Source of the DNA: Bacteroidota bacterium
Lineage (GTDB): Bacteria > Bacteroidota > Bacteroidia > AKYH767-A > OLB10
Reading direction: 5' to 3'
Length of the DNA: 51,547 nt
Assembly: GCA_947447155.1 (NCBI GenBank)
Contig: CANFIN010000009.1
Location: forward strand, 1 to 51,547
How positions within the stretch are numbered: the first letter of the stretch is position 1; each line of letters opens with the position of its first letter. The notes under the pieces are model-generated. The model ran no database searches and was not told the origin of the DNA. It was given only the letters and a program-made list of their open reading frames with translations. Positions 29,087 to 39,271 of this stretch are shown one piece after another. The position numbers and the translations under genes were made by a program.

Positions 29087-29592
29087 TGAAAAATAGTTTC
29101 TCCTACATATATATTCTGTTGACAATAATTTTAATTGAAAGTTGTGGTATTTATTCATTTACCGGAGCTTCAATTGCACCAGATATAAAAACTATTTCCA
29201 TAAAATATTTTCAAAATCGATCATCACTTATTCAGCCATCACTAAGTCAGGCATTCACTGAAAAACTAAAAGACAAATTTATTTCTCAAACAAACCTTCG
29301 ATTAATAAACGAAAATGCCGACTTGAAGCTTGAAGGATATATTTCAGACTATAGAACTCAGCCGGTTGCTATTCAAGGAACACAAACTGCAGCATTAAAC
29401 AGGCTTACTATTTCAATAAGTGTTAAATTTACCAACACTAAAGATGATAAACAGAATTACGAAACCGTTTTCAGTCGGTATGCAGACTACGATGCTCAAA
29501 AGAGTTTATCAGAGGTAGAACAATCATTAATTGAAGATATTAATAAGCAATTAGTAGACGACATATTCAATAAATCAGTAAGTAACTGGTAA
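29086..29592 (+). CDS. lptE: LptE-family LPS-assembly lipoprotein
   Basis: This 168-aa protein has a lipobox (LIESC, C20) followed by GIYSFTGASI. The family features IKTISIKYFQNRS and a LEGYISDYRTQPVAIQGTQTAALNRLTISI core are present. It would act with LptD in inserting lipopolysaccharide at the outer membrane. It overlaps the regulator by one base and is followed after 1 base by the TPR gene, so it is translationally embedded in the miaB-to-secG operon. Confidence 0.85.
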   Translation: MKNSFSYIYILLTIILIESCGIYSFTGASIAPDIKTISIKYFQNRSSLIQPSLSQAFTEKLKDKFISQTNLRLINENADLKLEGYISDYRTQPVAIQGTQTAALNRLTISISVKFTNTKDDKQNYETVFSRYADYDAQKSLSEVEQSLIEDINKQLVDDIFNKSVSNW

Positions 29593-29593
29593 C

Positions 29594-31036
29594 ATGACAA
29601 GAGACCAATTCACCATTTTTTTGCGCAATCCTGAAACGATTGCTGGCTATTCTACCGAAGAGCTGCAACAGTTGGTGAATGACTTTCCTTATTGCCAACC
29701 TTTGAGAACCTTACAATTAAAGCAATTGAAAGTAAATGACTCTATTCAATATTCTCAACGATTAAAAGAAACAGCTGCTTACTCACCAGATCGGGTTAAG
29801 CTATATCAATTAATGAATAGTAAGAACAACTCAAAAGATGTTGGCATTTCTGCTTTTCCAGAATTAGTAGAGAACGCTTTTATTGATGAGGAAACGGTTG
29901 AGCAAATTCAATCTCCTGATACTGAAACAAAACAAACCGAATTTGTTGAGCCTGCATTTTCCGCAGAATATAAAACTCAAATAATAAACGATAATATTTC
30001 TGTTTCATCCGCCATAGAAGAAAAAAATGATAATCAAGATGAGCAGGAAGACCAAGTATCTCCTCAAGAAATTATCGTTAATCGTTTAAAAGAATTGAAT
30101 TTATGGGAAGAGAAACAATCTGACCCAACAACGCCTGAACAACTTCAATCAACAGAATTATCCACCGAAGAAAAAATCCTTGAAGATCAGATCGATGATA
30201 TTAGTTTAATAGAAGAAGCTCCCGTTCAAGAAGCCCCAACAGTGATTAACACGGAGCAGAATGACCATAATATTCTGGTTAGTGGCTATTTAGAAAGCAT
30301 CACTCAATCAAATGAAATAATTTCTCCACATTCATCCTCAAATAATACAGAGAAAAACAAACCAGACACTCCTGTTTTAAGTTTTAGTGACTGGTTAAAA
30401 AGAAAAGATTTTTCATTAGAGGCAGAGCCAAATGAAAACCTTGCTGAAGGCAGTAAATCTAGCAGCGATCAACAACATCCTGTGATTGCTAAAATACTTT
30501 ATATAAAAGATGAAATAGCAGACTCAATAAACGAAATCCCAACTAACGAAGTCAAGGAAATTCAGCCATCTTCTACGGAGGATTCAAATACACCAGAACT
30601 AAGCAATTCGATTCCGGGTCAACCAGCCAGAACGCTTCGAACTAACCAAGAATTAGGATTAAAAGAAGTAATTCGTCCGATTAAAAAAGGTCGCGCTGCA
30701 GAGAGAAAGAACAAGATCAAACCAGAAGAAAAAGCGCATGAATCGAAATTAAACAATAATCCAGAGCACCAATCAAGAATAATTGACCGTTTTATTGACG
30801 AAGAGCCACGAATCACTCCTGTCAGGGCAACTATCTATAATCCTGTGAATATGGCTCGTAAAAGCACTATTCAGCCAGATGACGTAGTAACCGAGACTTT
30901 AGCAATGATTTACGCTCAACAGGGCAATTATGAAAAGGCTATTTCATTTTACGAGAAGCTTTCCTTGAAATTTCCCGAAAAAAGTGTTTACTTTGCATCC
31001 CTCATACAAGAATTGAAAAACAAACAAAATCAATAA
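29594..31036 (+). CDS. Hypothetical protein with C-terminal TPR
   Basis: This 480-aa protein has a conserved-looking N-terminal 75 residues (FLRNPETIAGYSTEELQQL ... DFPYCQPLRTLQL) and a long acidic, glutamine/serine-rich middle likely to be disordered. One clear TPR unit lies at the C-terminus (TETLAMIYAQQGNYEKAISF). No signal peptide is seen, so it is probably cytoplasmic. Co-location with lptE and secG suggests an envelope role, but no function can be assigned. Confidence 0.75.
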   Translation: MTRDQFTIFLRNPETIAGYSTEELQQLVNDFPYCQPLRTLQLKQLKVNDSIQYSQRLKETAAYSPDRVKLYQLMNSKNNSKDVGISAFPELVENAFIDEETVEQIQSPDTETKQTEFVEPAFSAEYKTQIINDNISVSSAIEEKNDNQDEQEDQVSPQEIIVNRLKELNLWEEKQSDPTTPEQLQSTELSTEEKILEDQIDDISLIEEAPVQEAPTVINTEQNDHNILVSGYLESITQSNEIISPHSSSNNTEKNKPDTPVLSFSDWLKRKDFSLEAEPNENLAEGSKSSSDQQHPVIAKILYIKDEIADSINEIPTNEVKEIQPSSTEDSNTPELSNSIPGQPARTLRTNQELGLKEVIRPIKKGRAAERKNKIKPEEKAHESKLNNNPEHQSRIIDRFIDEEPRITPVRATIYNPVNMARKSTIQPDDVVTETLAMIYAQQGNYEKAISFYEKLSLKFPEKSVYFASLIQELKNKQNQ

Positions 31037-31039
31037 GTC

Positions 31040-31369
31040 ATGTTTACATTAATTTTAGTTTTAATCGTTATCGTTAGTATCCTTTTAGGTGCTGTAGTTT
31101 TAGTTCAAAATTCAAAAGGTGGCGGTTTAGCTTCTGGACTAGGTGCTTCGAATCAAATTATGGGTGTTCGTAAAACTACGGATGCTTTAGAAAAATTGAC
31201 TTGGGGATTCGCTATTACATTAATCGTTTTAGCTTTAATCGGAAATTTAGCGTTACCGCATTCTTCTGGATCTACTGTTGGTAAATCAGACTTAGATAAA
31301 AAGTTAGAGAGTATCCCTACTCCGACTGCTCCTAAGGCTCCTGCTGGAGGTGCTGCGCCACAAAAATAA
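31040..31369 (+). CDS. secG: Preprotein translocase subunit SecG
   Basis: This 109-aa protein has two hydrophobic helices (residues 2-22 and about 53-72). The SecG loop between them reads VQNSKGGGLASGLGASNQIMGVRK. The tail is rich in proline and alanine. It is the accessory subunit of SecYEG. It begins 3 bases after the TPR gene and ends the operon before the groES regulatory region. Confidence 0.92.
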   Translation: MFTLILVLIVIVSILLGAVVLVQNSKGGGLASGLGASNQIMGVRKTTDALEKLTWGFAITLIVLALIGNLALPHSSGSTVGKSDLDKKLESIPTPTAPKAPAGGAAPQK

Positions 31370-31393
31370 TTCTGACAGAGTATCCGTCATGCA

Positions 31394-31419
31394 GTGACAT
31401 AATTTCCAAAAAATGTCAC
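31394..31419. promoter_or_regulatory. Inverted repeat upstream of groES (GTGACAT / ATGTCAC)
   Basis: Perfect 7-bp arms GTGACAT (31394-31400) and ATGTCAC (31413-31419) are separated by 12 bases. Further TGACAG copies lie near 31372 and 31456, so TGACA is repeated across the spacer between secG and groES. This could be a regulator-binding array for the chaperonin operon. The classical CIRCE sequence is not seen. Confidence 0.5.
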
Positions 31420-31480
31420 CTAAAATATGCTGTTAAGATTTCAAGTTGGAAAAATTGACAGCATTTTTTTATTGGCACAA

Positions 31481-31502
31481 TTGTCGACAACGGCGCGCGC
31501 CG
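31481..31502. promoter_or_regulatory. Two adjacent perfect palindromes before groES
   Basis: TTGTCGACAA (31481-31490) is immediately followed by CGGCGCGCGCCG (31491-31502). Both are perfectly self-complementary, and the second is a striking GC block in an AT-rich region. Just upstream, TTGGCAC at 31472-31478 resembles the -24 half of a sigma-54 promoter, but the -12 half does not match well. Function unproven. Confidence 0.5.
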
Positions 31503-31555
31503 AAAAAAAACGGCAAACAACCTTATTTAAAATAATTTAATAAACACTAACTATT

Positions 31556-31834
31556 ATGAGCAAAGTAAACATTAAACCGTTAGCTGACCGTGTGATTGTG
31601 GAAGTTTCACCGGCAGAAGAGAAAACTGCAAGCGGATTAATCATTCCTGATACCGCTAAAGAAAAGCCACAGAAAGGAACAGTTGTAGCTGTTGGAAATG
31701 GCAAAAAAGATGAGCCAATGACGGTTAAAGTTGGCGATACCGTTTTATATGGCAAATATGCAGGAACGGAAGTTTCTGTTGACGGACAAGAATATTTAAT
31801 TATGCGCGAAAGCGACATTTTTGCAATAGTATAA
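31556..31834 (+). CDS. groES: Co-chaperonin GroES
   Basis: This 92-aa protein forms the lid of the GroEL folding chamber. It begins [10 protein letters not shown] and carries the mobile-loop region [19 protein letters not shown]. The ending [13 protein letters not shown] is family-typical. groEL follows after 34 bases in the same operon. Confidence 0.97.
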   Translation: MSKVNIKPLADRVIVEVSPAEEKTASGLIIPDTAKEKPQKGTVVAVGNGKKDEPMTVKVGDTVLYGKYAGTEVSVDGQEYLIMRESDIFAIV

Positions 31835-31862
31835 TTCTAACTTACTAATAAGAAAACAATAA

Positions 31863-33500
<1,638 letters not shown>

Positions 33501-33519
33501 TATTTGAATAAATTAAATT

Positions 33520-33550
33520 AAAAGGTCACTTATTTAAAGTGACCTTTTTT
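33520..33550 (+). terminator. Rho-independent terminator after groEL
   Basis: The stem AAAGGTCACTT (33521-33531) pairs with AAGTGACCTTT (33537-33547) around a 5-base loop and is followed by a T-run. Confidence 0.9.
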
Positions 33551-33578
33551 TATTTTTACCCTACCCTATTTCAAAACA

Positions 33579-34874
33579 ATGACAACAACAGAAGAACTTT
33601 ATTCAATATTCGAAAAACATCCATTCATTATTACTGATACAAGAAAATTAATAAAGGGCGGAATTTTCTTTGCATTAAAAGGTGACAACTTTAATGGAAA
33701 TCAATTTGCGTTACAAGCATTGAAAGAAGGCGCTGCTTATGCAGTTATTGATGAAGAAATTGCAAACAATGACGATCGTTTATTAATGGTTGATGATGTA
33801 TTAAAAGCGCTACAAAAGCTAGCAACATTTCATCGCATAAAAACAAAAATACCTGTGCTTGCAATTACAGGCAGCAATGGGAAAACAACTACCAAAGAAT
33901 TACTCGCATCTGTTTTGTCAAAAAAGTTTAATGTTAATTTCACACAAGGAAATTTAAACAATCATATTGGAGTTCCTCTTACACTTCTAAGTATTACGAA
34001 AGAAATTGATTTTGCGGTTGTAGAAATGGGGGCTAATCACCAAAAGGAAATTGAATTGTTATCATCAATAGCACTTCCTGATTTTGGATTGATAACCAAT
34101 ATAGGCAAAGCGCATTTAGAAGGGTTTGGTGGAATTGAAGGCGTGAAAAAAGGGAAAGGCGAGCTTTTTGAAAACTTAAAATCAAATGAAAAAACAATAT
34201 TTATTCAAAAAGATAGTGCAGCATTAAATGAATTGATTGGAGATTATAAAAATTTTATTTCATATGGTTCAAATTTAAATTACAATGTTTCTGGAGAAGT
34301 AGAAAGCAATAATGAATATTTAAAAGTAAGGATTCAAAAACCATTTGAAATTGCAATAAAAACTCAATTAACCGGTTCTTATAATTTAGATAATGTACTT
34401 GCTGCTGTTGCAGTTGGAAACTATTTTTCAATAGACAAAAGCGATATAAAAGAGGCAATTGAAAATTATCAGCCAAGCAACCAACGATCACAAGTAATTC
34501 GTAAAGAAAATACGGTTATCGTTTTAGACGCTTACAATGCAAATCCAAGCAGCATGCAAGTGGCACTTGAAAATTTTAAAAGCGCTTTTGATGGTTATAA
34601 AATTATTGCACTGGGAGAAATGCTAGAGTTAGGAAATGAAAGTGAGTATGAACACGAGCGCATTGGAAAGCTTGCTAAAGATGCGAATCCAAATCAGATT
34701 ATTTTAGTAGGTTCGAACTTTACTAAAATCGCCTCAGCAATAAACGCATTACATTTCAAAAACTCTGAAGATGCGACCAACTGGCTAAAACAAAATGCAC
34801 CTAACAAATTCACGATTTTGATAAAAGGTTCACGAGGGTCAAAAATGGAAAAACTACTTGAAGCGATAAAATAA
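33579..34874 (+). CDS. murF: UDP-N-acetylmuramoyl-tripeptide--D-alanyl-D-alanine ligase
   Basis: This 431-aa protein adds D-Ala-D-Ala to the peptidoglycan precursor in the cytoplasm. The ATP loop ITGSNGKTTT is at residues 96-105. GNLNNHIGVPLTLL, VEMGANHQKEI and VLDAYNANPSSM are MurF signatures. It stands alone, apart from other mur genes, and is convergent with wzc with only 2 bases between the stops. Confidence 0.95.
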   Translation: MTTTEELYSIFEKHPFIITDTRKLIKGGIFFALKGDNFNGNQFALQALKEGAAYAVIDEEIANNDDRLLMVDDVLKALQKLATFHRIKTKIPVLAITGSNGKTTTKELLASVLSKKFNVNFTQGNLNNHIGVPLTLLSITKEIDFAVVEMGANHQKEIELLSSIALPDFGLITNIGKAHLEGFGGIEGVKKGKGELFENLKSNEKTIFIQKDSAALNELIGDYKNFISYGSNLNYNVSGEVESNNEYLKVRIQKPFEIAIKTQLTGSYNLDNVLAAVAVGNYFSIDKSDIKEAIENYQPSNQRSQVIRKENTVIVLDAYNANPSSMQVALENFKSAFDGYKIIALGEMLELGNESEYEHERIGKLAKDANPNQIILVGSNFTKIASAINALHFKNSEDATNWLKQNAPNKFTILIKGSRGSKMEKLLEAIK

Positions 34875-34876
34875 AT

Positions 34877-37270
34877 TTACTTTTTAAACAACCTCTTTAA
34901 ACTCCATTTTTTAGGTGCTACTTCGCCGTAGTATTCTTCATTTCCACTGATGTAACCATAATTGTGCCCATAGCCGTAACCGTAAGTACGACCAAAGTCG
35001 GAGTCGTTAAGAACAATACTTAAGTTTTTAAACTTTCCTTCTTCATAGAGTTCGTTAAGTGATTTTATAAACTCTATCCTTGAATAACTTTGACGAACAA
35101 TATATAAGTTAAGATCTGAATAAGGCATAATTAGTAAAGCATCGGAAACAACGCCAAGAGGAGGAGTATCGATTATTACAAAATCATAAATTGATTTTGC
35201 CTTGTCAATCAGCTCTTTCAAATTTTTCTTTGATAAAAGCTCTGCCGGATTAGGCGGTATAGGTCCAGCAGCTATAAAATCTAACCCATTCACCTTAGTT
35301 GACTTTACAACCTCGTCGAATGATGCTGTTGCTGAAAGGAAATTACTTGCACCAATATTATTTTTAATTTCCAAATCGTCGAACAATTTTGGCTTTCTTA
35401 AATCAAGTCCGATCATCAGCACTTTTTTACCTTGCATTGCTATTATTGTAGCAAGATTTAATGTTACAAATGACTTACCCTCACCTCCTACTGAAGAAGT
35501 AATTGTAATCACTTTGCTACCCTCTCCAAGACCATAATATTGCATATTGGTACGCAAAGTTCTAAAGGCTTCTGCTATTGGTGATTTAGGGCGATTGTTA
35601 ACTATTAAATTCGACTTGTCGTCGGAATGTCCTACAACACCAAGTACAGGAACAGAAGTCAACTTTATAACATCGTCTCTGTTTTGAATTGTTGATTTAA
35701 AAATTGATTTGCCTAAAATATACGCACCCGGAACTAATAGCGTAAACACAAATAGCAATGCAATTAGAAGCATTTTATTAGGAGAAACTGGTTTCTCTCC
35801 TAGACTTGCTTTATCTAGAATTCGATTATCAGAGACCGCGGTTGCTTTCGCAATACTGGTTTCAGCCTTTTTCTGCAAAAGAAAAGTGTAAATATTTTGA
35901 TTAACCTCCACATTACGCTGAATTCCTATATAATCCCTTTCTAATTCTGGAGCTTGTTTAATTTGCGATTCAACACCAGATATTTGCTGATCAATAGAAG
36001 ACTTAGTAATCATCAAACGATCTTGAATTGATTTAATGTTTTCAAGAATAGAATTCTTTGTTTCTTGAATTTGCTGATCAATGATTTTTAGCGCTGGTGC
36101 ATTGTTTTTCACACCATAAGCAGAACTTTTTCTTTTTGCCTGAAGTTCTTGATAGTTGGTAAGCAACTCTACTAATAATGGATCAGGAATTCCCATACTT
36201 GACGGTGCCATCGTAGATAAATCCTGGTTAGTAGAAACATAGGTATATAAACTCTTCAAAGAAGAAATATCAATATTGCTTTTTACTTTTTGCACATCTA
36301 AATCGCTAAGCTTAACAACCATTGCTTTTGACTCTTCACTTAAATCAACGGTTTTATTTTTCTCTTTAAAACTTTGCAATTGATGTTCTGAAATACTTAA
36401 AGAATCACCAGTATTATTAAGCTGGTCTTCAACAAATTTTAGGGTTAATGCAGCAACTGTAGCTTTGTTCTCAACATCTAAATCGATATAAACTTTCCCA
36501 ATAGTATTTAATACATCTAGCGCTCTGACAGGCAATACATCCTTATAAGTTAATAGAATGATATTTGCGTCCTTTTCCAATGGTTCGGCTGTCAGATTTT
36601 CAATAATATCATTAGTTAGCTTATTGATATTTCTTACTCTGAAAGCAAATGTATTTCCAACAGCTGGTAAGGGTATAGTATCTGAAGGACTAACCGTAAA
36701 ATCGAAATAATTTAAGGTGTCTTTTTTTAAATTGATGTTCTCGCCTAATGCAATTGTTTTTGAATACTCAAATGAAGGTAAGTCAGAACCATTGTATTCA
36801 GCATCAATTTTAATATGATTCTTATCGACTACAGTAATATTGAATGTCTGGTCCTGAATAAACTGATTTATTTTATTTACATTAATTAAAAATGGAGGAT
36901 AAGGATAAATTGGACGATTGGGAAATACCGATGTATTGTAATACTCCACTCTTAATCCCAGCTTTTCGATTGTATTATGAATTACAGTCTTCGAAGTAAT
37001 TTTACCAATTTCTGTTGATAAACTTGTATTGGTACCAAATAAGTCACTCGTTAAAAAATCTTCAAAATTATCTGAGGTCTTGCTGTCGTCAATTAATACA
37101 GAAGATGTACTTTGATAAACAGGCAAATTCACATAAACATAAATGAAGGTAATGACCGTTAAAATTATTCCTGTAATCAGGAAATAATGCCATTTAGAAA
37201 CAATTTCATTAAACAAATGACCGAGATCTAACTCATCATCGCGCTTGTTATTTACAGAACCGTTATTCAT
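34877..37270 (-). CDS. wzc: Wzc-like polysaccharide chain-length regulator and tyrosine autokinase
   Basis: This 797-aa inner-membrane protein has a Wzz domain with membrane helices near residues 34-52 and 505-525, a coiled-coil periplasmic part and a C-terminal BY-kinase. The kinase has Walker A SSVGGEGKS, Walker A' MIGLDLRKP and Walker B FVIIDTPP. The C-terminal tyrosine cluster (YGYGYGHNYGYISGNEEYY) is the expected autophosphorylation site. With the Wza gene, which ends at the adjacent base, it would drive capsule or exopolysaccharide export. No glycosyltransferase cluster is in the window. Confidence 0.92.
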   Translation of the reverse strand: MNNGSVNNKRDDELDLGHLFNEIVSKWHYFLITGIILTVITFIYVYVNLPVYQSTSSVLIDDSKTSDNFEDFLTSDLFGTNTSLSTEIGKITSKTVIHNTIEKLGLRVEYYNTSVFPNRPIYPYPPFLINVNKINQFIQDQTFNITVVDKNHIKIDAEYNGSDLPSFEYSKTIALGENINLKKDTLNYFDFTVSPSDTIPLPAVGNTFAFRVRNINKLTNDIIENLTAEPLEKDANIILLTYKDVLPVRALDVLNTIGKVYIDLDVENKATVAALTLKFVEDQLNNTGDSLSISEHQLQSFKEKNKTVDLSEESKAMVVKLSDLDVQKVKSNIDISSLKSLYTYVSTNQDLSTMAPSSMGIPDPLLVELLTNYQELQAKRKSSAYGVKNNAPALKIIDQQIQETKNSILENIKSIQDRLMITKSSIDQQISGVESQIKQAPELERDYIGIQRNVEVNQNIYTFLLQKKAETSIAKATAVSDNRILDKASLGEKPVSPNKMLLIALLFVFTLLVPGAYILGKSIFKSTIQNRDDVIKLTSVPVLGVVGHSDDKSNLIVNNRPKSPIAEAFRTLRTNMQYYGLGEGSKVITITSSVGGEGKSFVTLNLATIIAMQGKKVLMIGLDLRKPKLFDDLEIKNNIGASNFLSATASFDEVVKSTKVNGLDFIAAGPIPPNPAELLSKKNLKELIDKAKSIYDFVIIDTPPLGVVSDALLIMPYSDLNLYIVRQSYSRIEFIKSLNELYEEGKFKNLSIVLNDSDFGRTYGYGYGHNYGYISGNEEYYGEVAPKKWSLKRLFKK

Positions 37271-38038
37271 CTATTTTGTTTTCAGATAAAGCGTACCGAT
37301 AAGTACTAAAGAGGTTATTATAGAAGTAAAAATTCCTGAAGCAACACTAATTTGAGAGAATGCTTTCTTACGAGTTGGTGCAACATAAACCACATCATCA
37401 GGATATAAAAACTTTGCAGTACCAACTAAAGAACTCTGATTGGTTAAATCAATTGGAATTTCAATAGTGCCGGAATTAGTTCTTCTGATAATTTTAATAT
37501 TCGTACGATCCGCATAATTCCCTAAATCGCCCGCAAGTGCTAAGCCCTCAATCAAAGTTATTTTTTCATTCGGCACATAATATAATCCTGGTTTTTGCAC
37601 TTCACCAATGACAGAAATTTTAAAGCTTAATTTTTTTACCACAATTACTGGTTCATCAAGAAACGCTTTAAACTTTTGGGTGATCAAATCGCGCGATTGA
37701 GGAATACTAAGTCCTTCTAGAAGCACTTCACCGATATAAGGTAAAATCACTTTCCCATTTTTATCAATCGTAAATCCCTTTTCATATGAAGAACGATTAT
37801 CCACAATTGTAGCTCTGTCCTTACTAATTCCAATTCCAGGAAAAGCATCAGGATTAATCGTGTATAAATCTACAGTAATAATATCACCACATGCTAAAGT
37901 CATTTCAAACGACGTAGTGTCGTTAGAGCTACCTGAAGCATTCTGAAAATAAACAATCTTTTTTTGAGGTGTGCAAGAAAACAAAAATCCAATTAAGATT
38001 ACTAAAAATGTACCTTTAAAAGTGTCGTTTAGTTTCAT
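37271..38038 (-). CDS. wza: Wza-like polysaccharide export lipoprotein
   Basis: This 255-aa protein has a lipobox (GFLFSC, C22) and a Poly_export domain (LACGDIITVDLYTINPDAF ... VILPYIGEVLLEGLSI). A SLBB-type repeat follows (KISVIGEVQKPGLYYVPNEKITLIEGLALAGDL). A C-terminal hydrophobic segment (about residues 230-250) would cross the outer membrane. It is adjacent to wzc with no spacer and 8 bases after the acyl-CoA dehydrogenase gene. Confidence 0.9.
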   Translation of the reverse strand: MKLNDTFKGTFLVILIGFLFSCTPQKKIVYFQNASGSSNDTTSFEMTLACGDIITVDLYTINPDAFPGIGISKDRATIVDNRSSYEKGFTIDKNGKVILPYIGEVLLEGLSIPQSRDLITQKFKAFLDEPVIVVKKLSFKISVIGEVQKPGLYYVPNEKITLIEGLALAGDLGNYADRTNIKIIRRTNSGTIEIPIDLTNQSSLVGTAKFLYPDDVVYVAPTRKKAFSQISVASGIFTSIITSLVLIGTLYLKTK

Positions 38039-38046
38039 GCGATTAC

Positions 38047-39186
38047 TTATTGTAAAATACTTCTTGCAATTACAATTCGCTGCACTTCCGAAGTTCCTTC
38101 ATAGATCTGCGTAATTTTTGCATCACGCATTAAACGTTCAACATGAAATTCTTTTACGAATCCATATCCACCATGAATCTGAACTGCTTCAACAGTTGTT
38201 TTCATTGCTACCTCAGATGCAAATAATTTTGCCATCGAGCTTGATTGATTATAATCAATTTTATTGTCTTTTTGCCAAGCAGATTTTAAGCACAACAAAC
38301 GAGCAGCTTCAATTTCAGTAGCCATATCAGCCAATTTAAACTGAATTGCCTGATGATTTGAAATTTCTGTTCCGAATGCTTTACGCTCTTTTGAATACTT
38401 TAATGCTAATTCGTAAGCACCACTCGCAATTCCTAATGCTTGCGCTGCAATACCTATACGACCACCTGTCAGCGTTTTCATTGCGAATTTAAAACCGAAA
38501 CCATCTTCACCAATTCTGTTCTCTTTCGGAATTTTTACGTCTTGAAACATTAACGAATGTGTATCCGATCCGCGAATTCCTAGTTTGTTTTCTTTTGGTC
38601 CAACAGTAAATCCAGGCATGCCCTTTTCTACGATTAAACAATTAATTCCTTTATGTCCTTTAGCAACATCTGTTTGTGCCATCACTAAAAACACACTTGC
38701 AGAACTACCGTTGGTAATCCAGTTTTTAGTTCCGTTCAATAAATAATGATCACCCATATCAATAGCAGTTGTACGCTGCGAAGTGGCATCTGATCCTGCT
38801 TCTGGCTCTGACAAACAAAAACCTCCGATAATTTCTCCTTTAGCAAGAGGAACCAAGTATTTTTGCTTTTGTTCTTCGTTACCGAAAGTCTCAAGTCCCC
38901 AACAAACCAATGAATTATTCACCGACATCACTACAGATGTTGAAGCATCCACTTTTGAAATCTCTTCCATTGCCAACACATAAGAAATAGTATCTAAACC
39001 ACTTCCGCCATATTGAGGAGAAACCATCATCCCTAAGAATCCTAACTCTCCTAATCTTTTTATTTGTTCAGCAGGAAATTTTTGATGTTCATCACGCTCA
39101 ATTACACCTGGCAATAGTTCTTGCTGCGCGAAGTCTCGGGCAGCTTGTTGAATCATTAAATGTTCTTCACTTAATTGAAATAGCAT
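38047..39186 (-). CDS. Acyl-CoA dehydrogenase
   Basis: This 379-aa FAD enzyme is of the short/medium-chain type. It has the signatures GGFCLSEPEAGSDA and QIHGGYGFVKEFHVERLMRD, and the catalytic glutamate is in QIYEGTSEVQR near the C-terminus. It would oxidise acyl-CoA to enoyl-CoA with an electron-transfer flavoprotein; chain preference cannot be told. It is 8 bases upstream of wza on the same strand. TATTTTTG on the minus strand at 39207-39214 is a good -7 element for the unit. Confidence 0.93.
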   Translation of the reverse strand: MLFQLSEEHLMIQQAARDFAQQELLPGVIERDEHQKFPAEQIKRLGELGFLGMMVSPQYGGSGLDTISYVLAMEEISKVDASTSVVMSVNNSLVCWGLETFGNEEQKQKYLVPLAKGEIIGGFCLSEPEAGSDATSQRTTAIDMGDHYLLNGTKNWITNGSSASVFLVMAQTDVAKGHKGINCLIVEKGMPGFTVGPKENKLGIRGSDTHSLMFQDVKIPKENRIGEDGFGFKFAMKTLTGGRIGIAAQALGIASGAYELALKYSKERKAFGTEISNHQAIQFKLADMATEIEAARLLCLKSAWQKDNKIDYNQSSSMAKLFASEVAMKTTVEAVQIHGGYGFVKEFHVERLMRDAKITQIYEGTSEVQRIVIARSILQ

Positions 39187-39206
39187 AGCTCTTACTTTTG
39201 AAGTCG

Positions 39207-39214
39207 CAAAAATA
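39207..39214 (-). promoter_or_regulatory. -7 element for the acyl-CoA dehydrogenase/wza/wzc unit
   Basis: On the minus strand this reads TATTTTTG, a full TAnnTTTG match 21-28 bases upstream of the start codon. No clear -33 box. Confidence 0.5.
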
Positions 39215-39271
39215 AGCTATTTAAGGCTAATTTTCGATTATTTCGTTGCATATTTGGAAATAATTTACTCT

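Noticed and set aside
31370-31555. CIRCE operator for HrcA
   Set aside because: The TTAGCACTC/GAGTGCTAA inverted repeat is not present.
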